Positions 23,074 to 31,611 of a stretch of 64,000 nt of DNA are shown in pieces (position 1 is the first letter of the stretch; each line of letters starts with the position of its first letter). A program made the position numbers and the translations under genes. The stretch comes from Rhodococcoides trifolii (lineage in GTDB: Bacteria > Actinomycetota > Actinomycetes > Mycobacteriales > Mycobacteriaceae). The notes below the pieces were generated by a model, which was given only the letters and a program-made list of their open reading frames with translations, ran no database searches and had not been told where the DNA came from. The stretch spans positions 372,001 through 436,000 of the forward strand of contig NZ_BMCU01000004.1 of assembly GCF_014635345.1 (NCBI RefSeq), in the 5' to 3' direction.

Positions 23074-23655
23074 TCACGACGCCAGCTGCGCCACCACGAT
23101 GTAGTTGTCGTCGGTCGGTTCGCCGTTCTGCACGTCGCAGTTGGCGAGGATCAGGCGGCCCGGCACCGACTCGCGAAGATCGTTGTCCGCCAACAAAGAA
23201 CCCTTGGGTAGGGGTCCGACGGTCTGCACCGCGTAGTCGAGGACCCCGGCCGGCGTGTTCAGCACCACCTGATCGCCCGGCTGCACCACGCGCAGCGCCT
23301 TGAACGGAGCGTCGCGCTTCGAATAATTATGGCCCACAACCACAACGGTCTGCTCGGTCGACGTTCCGGGCAGTCCGCTCTCCGCCCACCACGCGGGCAA
23401 CGCGTCGACCGGGTTCAGGACCTGGTTCGCGTCGCGATAGAGCCCGTCGGCGTGGATGGGACTGCTGAGGTAGGTCTCGCCGGTCCCCGAGCGCAGTTCG
23501 ATCTCGGTGGGTTGGGCGGGTTCGACCGCCGGATTGGCCGACGCCGAAATGCGCGATTCGACGGCCGAGCGGTCCGGCGGCGCCACGCCGGGCTCCTCGC
23601 TCCCACACGCTGTGAGAACGAGGAGCCCGGCGAGGATCCAGATCAGGTGACGCAT
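23074..23655 (-). CDS. Sortase-like lipoprotein (class F type)
   Basis: 193 residues. A lipoprotein signal ends LVLTAC (Cys17). The sortase fold shows GHNYSKRDAPF with His109 and LILANCDVQNG with Cys173, the catalytic pair of class F sortases. At the usual position of the essential Arg, near the final strand, the sequence reads DDNYIVVAQ with no Arg; R168 or R161 would have to substitute, so activity is uncertain. Lipid anchoring replaces the normal membrane helix. Its ATG directly follows the stop of the alanine-rich wall-anchor-like gene (TAAATG), so the two are translated together, as enzyme and substrate or partner. Confidence 0.75.
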   Translation of the reverse strand: MRHLIWILAGLLVLTACGSEEPGVAPPDRSAVESRISASANPAVEPAQPTEIELRSGTGETYLSSPIHADGLYRDANQVLNPVDALPAWWAESGLPGTSTEQTVVVVGHNYSKRDAPFKALRVVQPGDQVVLNTPAGVLDYAVQTVGPLPKGSLLADNDLRESVPGRLILANCDVQNGEPTDDNYIVVAQLAS

Positions 23656-25470
23656 TTACGCGGACTGCTGTCCCTTGCGGCGGCGAACCAGTACGGCTCC
23701 GCCGACACCGGCGACAGCAACCACACCGACACCGGCGAGGATGGCCGGCAAGGCCGAGCTGTCCGAACCGGAATCTGATGCAGCAGAGGCGGAATCACCG
23801 AGAGCGAGGTCGACGGGCGGCAGTTCGCCGGCAACCTTGGTGTTCCCGTTCTCGTCGGTGGTGAAGTAGTCGGCGACGGTGAACGAACCGTCGTCGTTAC
23901 GCACACCGACCAGCTGAACACCCGTGGCGTCCACGGCGACGGTGTTCTCGTCGATCTCCGTCACGGGAACGTCTTCCTTGACGACGTTGCCGAGGTTGAT
24001 CGTGAACGAGAACTTCGGGCCGCTGGCGGCGAGTGCAGCTGCGTCGGCCTTGAGCTTGTCGTTGGCGGCGGCAGCGGTGGTGGCGTTGGTCTTGGCCGTT
24101 TCAGCCAGGGCCTTGGCATCATTGGCTGCCTTGGTGTCGTTCTCCGCCTTCAGCTTTGCGGCATCCGCCGCCTCGTTCGCTGTGGCCAACTTAGCTGCCG
24201 CCTCGGTCGACGCTGCTTCAGCAGCGGTCAGTGCAGCTTCTGCTGCATCCGCCTTCTCCTGCAGCTCCGCCGTCGTTGCGTCGGCCGCTGTTGCAGCGGT
24301 TTTCGCAGTGTCGGCTGCTTCCTGTGCGGTCTTCGCGGCCGCTTCAGCCTCCTCGGCGTCCGCTCGTGCTGTGGCCGCGGCCTCGAGCGCAGCTTCCGAT
24401 TCGTCGTTCGATGCCGCTGCGGTTGCTTCCAGCTGGGTGGCGCGGGCGTCCGCAGCTGCGGCGGTTGCCTGAGCCACCTGTGCCTGGAGGGCGGCGGTGG
24501 CGTACTTCGCGGCTGTTGCGGCTGCATTACGCAGAGCGGCAGCTACTTTGGCAAGGTTGAAATCCTCGAACGACTTCTGCACGGCAGCCAGGGACGCGTC
24601 CAGTTCCGTCCGAGCCGTGTCCGCCTTGGTGGCTGCTGCGGTCGCGGCTGCGGCCTTCGCGTCGGCGTCGGCACGTGCCTCTTCGGCGGCGGCGACCGCC
24701 TCGGGATCACCCGCGGCGACGGCTGCCGCTTCGAGCTCGTCGGCCGTGGCGTCGGCGGCCTTGGCCAGTGCGTCCGCTTCGTCGGCCTCGGTCTGGGCTG
24801 CGGCTGCGGCTGCCTTCTTTTCGTCCGCGTCGTCCTGAGCATCCTTGACCATGGCGGACGCCGCGAGGCTTGCCGTCTTGGCGGCAATTGCAGCCTCGGC
24901 CTTCGCGGTCGCGTCGACCTTCGCTGCGGCGGCGTCGGCCTGTGCCTTGACGTTGGCGTCAGTGGACGTCGCTGCTGCCGCGGCGGCCTTGTCGTAGTCG
25001 GCCTGTGCGGCGACGGACGCTTCCGCGGCGGCCTTGCTGTCGGCCTCGGCCTTGGCCAATGCGGCCTTCTCGGCGTCGCTCAACTGCGGGATCAGTGCAG
25101 CGTTGATGGTGGTGGTGCCGTCCTCGTTCTGGACGATGCCCACGGTGAGCTGCGGTGCGGGACGCTGGGTCGACGGCGCTTCGGCAGTAGCGGCAACGCG
25201 TGCGTCTTCGGACACCACGGCCGGCGGAACGACAGTCGGCACGACTGCGGCAGCGGCGGGATCGGGTGCGACGTCACCCTCGGCGGGAGGTGTGTTGGCG
25301 TCGGTGCCGGGCTCGACAGGGGTTTCGGCGGGAGCCGACGGTGTGGTCGGCGTCGGTTCGTCCTGCGCCAGCGCAACTGCCGGCGCACCTACGGCCAACG
25401 ACAGCGCCACGACGGCGCCGGCCGCCGCGAGGCGGGCTTTTCGGGAGGTGGTGATCAACTTCGATGACAT
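23656..25470 (-). CDS. Secreted alanine-rich coiled-coil protein with wall-anchor-like carboxy terminus
   Basis: 604 residues. Signal peptide 1-35 with cleavage expected after AVALA. Then a Pro/Thr region, a TVGIVQNEDGTTTINAALIPQ segment, and ~350 residues made almost only of Ala, Glu, Asp, Lys and Thr in heptad-like repeats, predicted to be one long helical rod. A short globular part (FSFTINLGNVVKEDVPV to AGELPPVDLALG) precedes a carboxy signal of LPAIL, hydrophobic stretch and RRRK, which resembles an LPXTG sorting signal with the Thr-Gly replaced. Likely a surface stalk. The adjoining sortase-like gene starts on the next base after its stop. Confidence 0.75.
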   Translation of the reverse strand: MSSKLITTSRKARLAAAGAVVALSLAVGAPAVALAQDEPTPTTPSAPAETPVEPGTDANTPPAEGDVAPDPAAAAVVPTVVPPAVVSEDARVAATAEAPSTQRPAPQLTVGIVQNEDGTTTINAALIPQLSDAEKAALAKAEADSKAAAEASVAAQADYDKAAAAAATSTDANVKAQADAAAAKVDATAKAEAAIAAKTASLAASAMVKDAQDDADEKKAAAAAAQTEADEADALAKAADATADELEAAAVAAGDPEAVAAAEEARADADAKAAAATAAATKADTARTELDASLAAVQKSFEDFNLAKVAAALRNAAATAAKYATAALQAQVAQATAAAADARATQLEATAAASNDESEAALEAAATARADAEEAEAAAKTAQEAADTAKTAATAADATTAELQEKADAAEAALTAAEAASTEAAAKLATANEAADAAKLKAENDTKAANDAKALAETAKTNATTAAAANDKLKADAAALAASGPKFSFTINLGNVVKEDVPVTEIDENTVAVDATGVQLVGVRNDDGSFTVADYFTTDENGNTKVAGELPPVDLALGDSASAASDSGSDSSALPAILAGVGVVAVAGVGGAVLVRRRKGQQSA

Positions 25471-25534
25471 GCGAACTGCCCTTCAGATCTCGAACGAAAC
25501 GGGCGTAGACACCAGCGCGGGTGCGCCGGTGCCT

Positions 25535-25582
25535 CTTGACGTGAGGGATCCCGAATTCCTTACGTCAAGTAACCCTTTACTT
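25535..25582. promoter_or_regulatory. Inverted-repeat cluster upstream of the surface protein and MFS 3' end
   Basis: CTTGACGT (25535-25542) pairs with ACGTCAAG (25562-25569), and AAGTAACCCTTTACTT (25567-25582) is itself palindromic. GTTACTT occurs again at 25612-25618. Located 65-112 nt before the alanine-rich gene start, so it may regulate that gene; part could be a terminator. Confidence 0.35.
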
Positions 25583-25669
25583 CGAGTTTGGACTGTAGGG
25601 GGTTACTTCGCGTTCGTAAACTGTTTTCGTCGAAACTGTTCGGTTCGTAATAAACGACTCATGCGTCAC

Positions 25670-26902
25670 TCAGTCCCCAACAGTCACAGCACGCGCTTCG
25701 TCGATGCTGCCCGGTGCGGGCTCGTGGTCGTCGACGTGGGCGAGGACCTTTCGGCCCGACGCCAAGACCCCGATTGCAACGAAGGTGCACGCTGCGCCGA
25801 CCCAGAACGGAACGTGAACGTTGATCGATTCGCCGAGCTTGCCGGCCAGGTACGGGGCCGCCGCGCCGCCCACGAATCGGACGAAGCTGTACGCCGCCGA
25901 GGCCGTCGACCGCTCGACGGGAGCCGAGATCATCACGGTCTCGGTGATGAGGGTGTTGTTGACGCCGAGGAACACGCCGGCCAGAACGACGCACACGACG
26001 AGGACGGCTTTGGTGTCGGTGAACAGTGCCATCGCCGCGAGATCGACTGCGAACAGTAGGAGCGCGAGCATCATGATGTTCAGCGTGCCGAACCGGCGCT
26101 GGAGCCGGGGAGCCAGGAACACCGACGAAATCGCCAGTGCCAGGCCCCATCCGAAGAAAATGAACCCGATCGAGTACGCGCCCATGTCGAGCGGGAACGG
26201 CGTGTAGGCGAGCAGAGTGAAGAAGCCGTAGTTGTAGAGCAGTGCCGTGATGCCGACGGTCAGCAGGCCGCGGTGGCGCAGCGCCCGGAACGGATCCGCC
26301 AAAGACGTGTGATGCGTGGGCGTTTCGCCGGCCGGGAGCATGACCAACAGGAAGATGAACGCGACGGCCATGAGCGCGGCGACGCCGAAGAACGGTCCGC
26401 GCCAGCTGATGCTGCCCAGCACGCCGCCGAGCAACGGCCCTGCGGCGATACCGATTCCGAGCGCCGCCTCGTAGAGAATGATCGCACGGGCCACGCCGCC
26501 GCTGGCCGCGCCGACGATGGCCGACAGAGCGGTCGCGATGAACAGCGCGTTGCCCAGTCCCCAGCCGGCGCGGAAGCCGACGATCTCACCGATCGAGCTC
26601 GACGACCCTGCGAGAGCGGAGAAGACGATGATGATCGCCAGTCCGGCGAGCAACGTCTTCTTCGGACCGAACCGGCTCGACACGACGCCGGTGATCAGCA
26701 TCGCGACACCGGTCACGAGCATGTAGCTGGTGAACAGCAACGACACCTGCGACGGCGACGCGTTCAGCTGTTCACCGATGGGCTTGAGGATGGGATCGAC
26801 GAGGCCGATACCCATGAAGGCGATGACGCTCGCGAAGGCAACGGCCCACACGGCCTTCGGTTGCTGCAGAAGGCTGGGCTGCTTCTCTACGGTGATGCTC
26901 AC
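25670..26902 (-). CDS. MFS efflux transporter (multidrug type)
   Basis: 410 residues with about twelve membrane segments; FGPKKTLLAGL after segment two and RAGWGLGNALFIATALSAIVG in segment four resemble the drug-proton antiporter branch. GTG 26902 was chosen because AAGGAG lies 7 nt before it and because its GTGA overlaps the stop of the MarR gene by 4 nt. A MarR regulator upstream in the same operon makes inducible drug or phenolic efflux likely. Substrate unknown. Confidence 0.88.
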   Translation of the reverse strand: MSITVEKQPSLLQQPKAVWAVAFASVIAFMGIGLVDPILKPIGEQLNASPSQVSLLFTSYMLVTGVAMLITGVVSSRFGPKKTLLAGLAIIIVFSALAGSSSSIGEIVGFRAGWGLGNALFIATALSAIVGAASGGVARAIILYEAALGIGIAAGPLLGGVLGSISWRGPFFGVAALMAVAFIFLLVMLPAGETPTHHTSLADPFRALRHRGLLTVGITALLYNYGFFTLLAYTPFPLDMGAYSIGFIFFGWGLALAISSVFLAPRLQRRFGTLNIMMLALLLFAVDLAAMALFTDTKAVLVVCVVLAGVFLGVNNTLITETVMISAPVERSTASAAYSFVRFVGGAAAPYLAGKLGESINVHVPFWVGAACTFVAIGVLASGRKVLAHVDDHEPAPGSIDEARAVTVGD

Positions 26903-27351
26903 TGTTCGCTCCTTGACTTGACTGCGCCGCGAAGCTCGTCGAGTCCGCGCGCAATCTGTTCGACCTGTTCGGGTTCGAGGTGGTGCAGGTACTGCAGTAG
27001 CCCATCGCCGATGGCGTACCGGGCGTCGGCGATCCATTCGCGGCCCGCGTCCGACATCTCCACGACGACGGCACGTGAGTCGTTCGGGTCCGAGGTGCGG
27101 GTGACGAGACCCTGCTCGCCCAACGTCTTGAGCAACGCGGTGGCCGACGGCTGCGAGCAACGATCGATGCGCGCGAACTCGCTGATGCGCAGCGGGCCGT
27201 ACTCCTCGATCAGTGACAACGCCCGCGTCCAGGTCCGAGGCCGGGTGTCCGGACTGATCGACGACGCGAGGCGCGTGAACCTCGACGCGTTGGTCACGAG
27301 TTCGGACAGCAGGCGACGAAGTTCTGCGTCGCGGTCCATGGTTGTCGTCAC
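26899..27351 (-). CDS. MarR-family repressor
   Basis: 150 residues; winged helix with LRISEFARIDRCSQPSATALLKTLGEQGLVTRTSDPNDSRAVVVEMSDAG, the MarR recognition helix and wing with the usual DPNDSR loop. First gene of a two-gene operon with the MFS carrier (4-nt overlap). Start may be GTG 27351 or ATG 27339. An imperfect palindrome (27366-27378) in the 52-nt gap to the divergent YhhN gene is the probable operator. Confidence 0.88.
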   Translation of the reverse strand: MTTTMDRDAELRRLLSELVTNASRFTRLASSISPDTRPRTWTRALSLIEEYGPLRISEFARIDRCSQPSATALLKTLGEQGLVTRTSDPNDSRAVVVEMSDAGREWIADARYAIGDGLLQYLHHLEPEQVEQIARGLDELRGAVKSRSEQ

Positions 27352-27365
27352 CGAATTATTATTGC

Positions 27366-27378
27366 ATAGGGTAACTAT
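27366..27378. promoter_or_regulatory. Candidate MarR operator ATAGGGTAACTAT
   Basis: ATAG/CTAT palindrome inside an AT-rich stretch between divergent marR and yhhN, overlapping where the marR promoter must be and lying just before the yhhN -10 box. Confidence 0.45.
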
Positions 27379-27390
27379 TAATGAAAAGGG

Positions 27391-27396
27391 TAGTGT
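27391..27396 (+). promoter_or_regulatory. Candidate -10 box, leaderless start of yhhN-like gene
   Basis: TAGTGT ends 7 nt before ATG 27404. Confidence 0.5.
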
Positions 27397-27403
27397 CTGG
27401 CCG

Positions 27404-28042
27404 ATGATCGGAGTCGCCTACTGGGGCGCCGCGGCGGTGACCGTCGTCGGTGCGGCAACGGGGCGGGACCACCTGCAACGTGCGGCGAAACCGCTGCTGA
27501 TGCCCCTCCTTGCACTCCGATCCCACGACCCACTGCTGACGGCCGGACTCGCCGCTGCGACCCTGGGCGACATCGCGATGCTCGAGCCGGACGACGACAG
27601 GCGCTTGATGCTGGGAGCGTCGTCGTTCGCCGTCATGCAGACGTGCTGGTCGCGCCTTCTCGTCCGAAGGGGAGCCCGTCTGTATCCGTCGACCGTGGGT
27701 CCTCGGTTGGTTGGATGGACGGTGTCGTCCGTGGTGACGTGTCGACGAGACAGTGTCATCGCTCCGGTGCTGTCCGCCTACGGACTCGCGTTGGGAACGA
27801 TGTCGTCGCTCAGCGCCGACACATCCATGCCGGTCTTCACGAAACTGGGCGGACTGCTCTTCACGGTGTCCGACGCGACCATTCTGATCCGCCGCCTCGC
27901 GCTGACGGACGACACTCACCGGCGTCTTGCGGAAGCGTTCGTTCTCACGACTTATGTTGCAGCGCAATACCTTCTGGTGACCGGGTTCGTTCGAGATCGA
28001 GCAGGCGCTTCTTCACGTCGACTCCGCCCGCGAAGCCGGTGA
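27404..28042 (+). CDS. YhhN/lysoplasmalogenase-family membrane protein
   Basis: 212 residues and several membrane helices. GRDHLQRAAKPLLMPLLAL and LAAATLGDIAML are the K-P--M and GD-L signatures of the YhhN (TMEM86) family, whose eukaryotic members hydrolyse lysoplasmalogens. Bacterial roles are little known. The start at ATG 27404 follows the -10-like box. Its 3' end overlaps the convergent ogt gene by 98 nt, so the last ~30 residues (rich in Arg) may be dispensable. Confidence 0.75.
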   Translation: MIGVAYWGAAAVTVVGAATGRDHLQRAAKPLLMPLLALRSHDPLLTAGLAAATLGDIAMLEPDDDRRLMLGASSFAVMQTCWSRLLVRRGARLYPSTVGPRLVGWTVSSVVTCRRDSVIAPVLSAYGLALGTMSSLSADTSMPVFTKLGGLLFTVSDATILIRRLALTDDTHRRLAEAFVLTTYVAAQYLLVTGFVRDRAGASSRRLRPRSR

Positions 28043-28484
28043 GCGAGCCGTTCATGCCGATGACGCGGTGACACGGCACCACGATCGACAGCGGGTTGCG
28101 CGCATTCGCCGCCGCAGCTGCACGCACGGATCCCGGGCGTCCAGCGGCAGCCGCGAGTTCGGTGTAGGTGCGCGTCTCGCCGTAGGGGATGGCGCGTAGG
28201 GCATTCCAGACGCAGACCTGGAACTCGGTGCCGACGAGAAGCAGCGGAACGGTGAACGAGGTTCGAGCCCCGGCGAAGTACTCGGTCAACTCCGAGACGA
28301 TCCGATCGAATCCTTCGGTCGACGGTTCGCCCAATCGAGCGGGAAGCGGTGCGGGAGCGTGGTTCTCGAAGTACACCCCGGTCAGCGCGTCACCCGTGCG
28401 GACCAGGGTGAGCGGCCCGACGGGGAAGGAGACAACTGCGTTGCACGGGTGTGAAAAAGAGTCCTCTGACACTCTTTTGTGCAC
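27945..28484 (-). CDS. ogt: Methylated-DNA-protein-cysteine methyltransferase, start inside a palindromic element
   Basis: About 176-180 residues. The carboxy domain has FQVCVWNALRAIPYGETRTYTELA (DNA-binding helix-turn-helix), the active-site IVVPCHR and the final GGVDVKKRLLDLE. It repairs O6-alkylguanine by transferring the alkyl group to the Cys of PCHR. No ATG precedes the conserved part (VVSFPVGPLTLVRTGD); the only starts are GTG 28484 and GTG 28472, both within palindromic element copy C, so the first ~13-17 residues (VHKRVSEDSFSHPCN) come from the repeat. The open frame continues upstream without family similarity. A second ogt lies at 43018. Confidence 0.85.
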   Translation of the reverse strand: MHKRVSEDSFSHPCNAVVSFPVGPLTLVRTGDALTGVYFENHAPAPLPARLGEPSTEGFDRIVSELTEYFAGARTSFTVPLLLVGTEFQVCVWNALRAIPYGETRTYTELAAAAGRPGSVRAAAAANARNPLSIVVPCHRVIGMNGSLTGFAGGVDVKKRLLDLERTRSPEGIALQHKS

Positions 28485-28487
28485 CCG
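28446..28487. repeat. Palindromic element, family 1, copy C (42 bp)
   Basis: Arms 28446-28462 (CGGGTGTGAAAAAGAGT) and 28471-28487 (three mismatches) with an 8-nt loop; overlaps the 5' end of ogt. Followed by 28489-28505, GTGCCGGAGGCGCCTAC, which carries the stop codon of the next gene on the - strand. Confidence 0.85.
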
Positions 28488-28501
28488 TGTGCCGGAGGCG
28501 C

Positions 28502-28918
28502 CTACAGCCATTGAATCCGCTGCCGATCTTCCGGGTCCACCTTGATCGACACGGTGTCGCCGCGGTGCCACTGCCCCGACGATCCCGGCCGCACGACCGA
28601 TCCCCGATACGACCCGGTGCCGGGAACGGTGATGGACAGATCGAGTTCGGTGGACGCTCCCCGTTCGCGAATCTCGTCGATCACGGCCCACCCTTCGAGG
28701 CCGTCCCGTTCGAGGCGCCGTTCGTCCCGGCTGGGCCGGGACGCCCACATCATCGCCAGTCCCAGGGACGCGCCGAACAGTGCGACGAGACCCGCGAGTT
28801 GGTAGGGGATGGTGCCGCTCGGCGACTTCTTCACCAGGAACGCGATCCATATCGCGAGCAGAACGACATACCCGACGGTGACCGTGACGACGGCGCGGAT
28901 GACGCGATCATGATTCAT
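28502..28918 (-). CDS. Two-span membrane protein, possibly DUF3592-like
   Basis: 138 residues from ATG 28918 (MNHDRVIRAV); an ATG ten codons upstream (28948) is also possible. Two hydrophobic spans (about 6-30 and 40-58) are followed by a cytosolic beta-like domain (GWAVIDEIRERGASTELDLSITVPGTGSYRGSVVRPGSSGQWHRGDTVSIKVDPED), reminiscent of DUF3592-type small domains. Function unknown. Its TAG stop is part of the conserved 17-mer that joins palindromic element copy C. Confidence 0.65.
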   Translation of the reverse strand: MNHDRVIRAVVTVTVGYVVLLAIWIAFLVKKSPSGTIPYQLAGLVALFGASLGLAMMWASRPSRDERRLERDGLEGWAVIDEIRERGASTELDLSITVPGTGSYRGSVVRPGSSGQWHRGDTVSIKVDPEDRQRIQWL

Positions 28919-28955
28919 GTGAGATCCGAACTTACTTATCAGTAGCATCGTCGCT

Positions 28956-28961
28956 TACTCT
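28956..28961 (+). promoter_or_regulatory. Candidate -10 box, leaderless start of the SDR at 28969
   Basis: TACTCT ends 7 nt before ATG 28969. Confidence 0.5.
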
Positions 28962-28968
28962 GAGCGAC

Positions 28969-29769
28969 ATGCCTGAATCTACTGTGTTCATCACCGGCGC
29001 TGCAGCCGGTATCGGGCGCGCCACCGCGCTCAAATTCGCCGCTGCCGGCTACCACGTCGGTGCCTACGACATAGACGAGACCGGCCTCGCCTCGCTGGCC
29101 AAGGAGATCACCGCGAAGGGTGCGAAGGTCACCACCGGTGTCCTCAACGTGACCGATCACGAGCAGATGGTCACCCGGCTCGCGGAGTTCGACGAGGCAA
29201 CCGGCGGCCGCCTCGACATCCTCATCAACAACGCGGGCATCCTCGTTGCGGGACCGTTCGAGGACATGCCGATCGAGGTGCACCGACGCGAGATCGACAT
29301 CAACGTCGGCGGCGTCATCAGCGGCACGCTCGCGGCCTTCCCGTACTTGAAGAAGACACGCGGCGCGCAGGTGGTGAACCTGTGTTCGGCGTCGGCCATC
29401 TACGGTCAGGCCGAGCTCGCGACTTACAGCGCCAGCAAGTTTGCCGTCCGCGGACTCACCGAGGCGCTCGACCTCGAGTGGAAGCGTCACGACATCCGCG
29501 TGCTCGCGATGTGGCCGCTGTTCGTCCAGTCGGCGATGACCGCGAACATCAGCACGGGCACCACCAACTCGCTGGGCATCAAGCTGACGACGCAGGATGT
29601 GGCCGACGGAATCTTCAAGGCCACCCAGGACCGCAGCAAGCTCACCCAGGATCTACTGCACAAGGTGCACTTTCCGGTCGGCACCCCGTCCAAGCTCATG
29701 TCGCTCGGTTCCCGTTTCTCGCCCGCATGGTTGACGCGTCGGGTGAACAAGAGGCTGGCGAACACATAG
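28969..29769 (+). CDS. Short-chain dehydrogenase/reductase
   Basis: 266 residues; TGAAAGIG (9-16), NNAG (87-90), Ser in LCSASAIYG (140-142) and the Tyr153/Lys157 pair in YSASK. AYDIDETGL after strand two carries an Asp at the strand end, which favours NAD(H), unlike the SDR at 21133. The carboxy tail LMSLGSRFSPAWLTRRVNKRL is amphipathic and basic. Its end overlaps the chosen start of the RNA methyltransferase. Substrate unknown. Confidence 0.88.
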   Translation: MPESTVFITGAAAGIGRATALKFAAAGYHVGAYDIDETGLASLAKEITAKGAKVTTGVLNVTDHEQMVTRLAEFDEATGGRLDILINNAGILVAGPFEDMPIEVHRREIDINVGGVISGTLAAFPYLKKTRGAQVVNLCSASAIYGQAELATYSASKFAVRGLTEALDLEWKRHDIRVLAMWPLFVQSAMTANISTGTTNSLGIKLTTQDVADGIFKATQDRSKLTQDLLHKVHFPVGTPSKLMSLGSRFSPAWLTRRVNKRLANT

Positions 29770-30413
29770 AGCCTGAGCAGGGTGCGACCGAGTGGGGTGA
29801 GCACCCGAACGGCGTCGGCCCGTGGGTGGGGCCTCGTCCTACGGACGAGAGATTCGACCCGGTCCTTCTCGAGGAGGGTGACCGTCGGAACGTGGTCGAT
29901 TCCTACCGCTATTGGCGACGAGAAGCGATCGTGGCCGATATCGACTCGCGTCGTCACCCCCTGCACGTGGCCATCGAGAACTTTGCGCACGACGCCAACA
30001 TCGGGACCGTGGTCCGGACCGCCAATGCTTTTGCGGCACAGGCAGTTCACATCGTCGGGCGGAAGCGGTGGAACCGTCGCGGCGCGATGGTGACCGATCG
30101 CTATCAGCACATCGCGCATCATCCCGACGTCGCGTCGCTGGCGGAGTTCGCGGCGCGGGAGGGGCTCGAGATCGTCGCCGTCGACAATGTCCCGGGGTCC
30201 GTTCCGCTGGAGACGGCGGAACTGCCGCGCAACTGTCTGCTGCTGTTCGGGCAGGAGGGTCCGGGCGTGACCGACGATGCGCGCAGCGTCGCCGCCATGA
30301 CCGTCTCGATCGCTCAGTTCGGATCGACGCGCAGCATCAACGCGGGTGTGGCCGCCGGCATCGCCATGCACACGTGGATTCGGCAGCACGCCGACCTGTC
30401 GAACGCCTGGTAA
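29727..30413 (+). CDS. SpoU/TrmH-family RNA 2'-O-methyltransferase
   Basis: About 228 residues. The knot-forming motifs are clear: HDANIGTVVRTANAFAAQAVHIVG (motif 1), CLLLFGQEGPGVTDDA (motif 2) and IAQFGSTRSINAGVAAGIAMHTW (motif 3). It should use S-adenosylmethionine to methylate a ribose in tRNA or rRNA. It parallels Rv0380c, which lies two genes from pyrE in M. tuberculosis. The 5' end is uncertain: ATG 29727 overlaps the SDR by 43 nt; the conserved part begins with TEW and DERFDPVLLEEGDRRNVVDSYRYW. Confidence 0.85.
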   Translation: MVDASGEQEAGEHIEPEQGATEWGEHPNGVGPWVGPRPTDERFDPVLLEEGDRRNVVDSYRYWRREAIVADIDSRRHPLHVAIENFAHDANIGTVVRTANAFAAQAVHIVGRKRWNRRGAMVTDRYQHIAHHPDVASLAEFAAREGLEIVAVDNVPGSVPLETAELPRNCLLLFGQEGPGVTDDARSVAAMTVSIAQFGSTRSINAGVAAGIAMHTWIRQHADLSNAW

Positions 30414-30447
30414 CGGTCCGGTCTCGGCTACTGGCAAGATCACCGGT

Positions 30448-31548
30448 ATGCACGACACGTGGTCCGCTCGCGCGGACAGCGCCGAGGAAGCGGTCTTCGC
30501 TCGGCACGTCCGCCGCCTCTGGGGACTCCCCGGTACCGCCCTGGGAGTGGTGGCGTGGCCGCCCGTTAAACGCGAACGCACCTTTCTTCGCTGGCACTAC
30601 TGGTGGCAGGCGCACCTGATCGACTGTGAGGTCGACGCCGCCGAGCGCGCGCCGACCGCGAAGCGTCGACGCCGCATCACCCGCATCGCCCGCGCACACC
30701 GTCTTCGCAACCTCACCGGGTGGACCAACTCGTTCTACGACGACATGGCGTGGCTCGGTCTCGCGCTCGAACGCGCGCAACGACTTCATCTCGTCGACAA
30801 CCGACGTGCTATCAGCGCACTCGAGTCGCAGTTGTTCGACGCGTGGGATCCGATGTCGGGCGGCGGCATCCCGTGGAGCAAGAAGCACCCGTTCTTCAAC
30901 GTTCCCGCCAACGGACCGGCGGCGATCATGCTGGCGCGGACGGGCAAGTTGTGGCGCGCGCAGGCCATCGCCGACTGGATCGACGAAACGCTGATCGACC
31001 CCGACACGCACTTGGTCTTTGACGGCGTCAACGCCGACGGTCGGGTCGAGACGCCCATCTACTCCTACTGCCAGGGCGTTGTGCTCGGCGCGGAGACCGA
31101 ACTCGCGGTTCACCTCGGCGACCCCAAGCACAGCCATCGGGTGTACCGACTGGTCCAAGCCGTGGAAGAGCACCTGACCCGCGACGGTGTGATCGTCGGC
31201 GGGGGAGGGGGCGACGGCGGACTGTTCAACGGCGTGCTCGCCCGGTACCTCGCACTCGTGGCAACATCGCTGCCCGGCCACGACGACGAGGATTACCGTG
31301 CACGATCGACCGCGCGGGACATCGTGCTGGCCTCGGCGGAGTCGGCGTGGAAGAACTGCCTGCTGATCGAGGGATTGCCGCTGTTCGGACGCGACTGGAC
31401 CCAACTCGCGCAGCTACCGGGGTTCGGTCAGAGCCTCGGCCGGTACACCGCGGGAAGCGTCACGTCGTCGTCCGTTCCCGAACGCGACTTCTCGGTTCAG
31501 CTCAGCGGATGGATGCTGATGGAGGCCGCGCACGCAGTGGAGGCGTGA
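30448..31548 (+). CDS. GH76-like glycoside hydrolase (Rv0365c-type, alpha-1,6-mannanase fold)
   Basis: 366 residues without signal peptide. The catalytic-type Asp pair appears in NSFYDDMAWLGLAL, and WDPMSGGGIPW, NVPANGPAAIMLAR, YSYCQGVVLGAE and LFNGVLARYL follow the (alpha/alpha)6 pattern of family 76 mannanases. Mycobacterial Rv0365c lies near fba and DedA, as here. A cytosolic location is odd for a mannan hydrolase, so it may act on intracellular oligosaccharide. A weak -10-like CAAGAT lies 7 nt before ATG 30448. Confidence 0.8.
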   Translation: MHDTWSARADSAEEAVFARHVRRLWGLPGTALGVVAWPPVKRERTFLRWHYWWQAHLIDCEVDAAERAPTAKRRRRITRIARAHRLRNLTGWTNSFYDDMAWLGLALERAQRLHLVDNRRAISALESQLFDAWDPMSGGGIPWSKKHPFFNVPANGPAAIMLARTGKLWRAQAIADWIDETLIDPDTHLVFDGVNADGRVETPIYSYCQGVVLGAETELAVHLGDPKHSHRVYRLVQAVEEHLTRDGVIVGGGGGDGGLFNGVLARYLALVATSLPGHDDEDYRARSTARDIVLASAESAWKNCLLIEGLPLFGRDWTQLAQLPGFGQSLGRYTAGSVTSSSVPERDFSVQLSGWMLMEAAHAVEA

Positions 31549-31611
31549 TTGCCGCAGCTCGTGTTGACGCTCGGCGGGCCGGGTCAGCGGGAACGGGTGG
31601 GCTGGCGGTGC

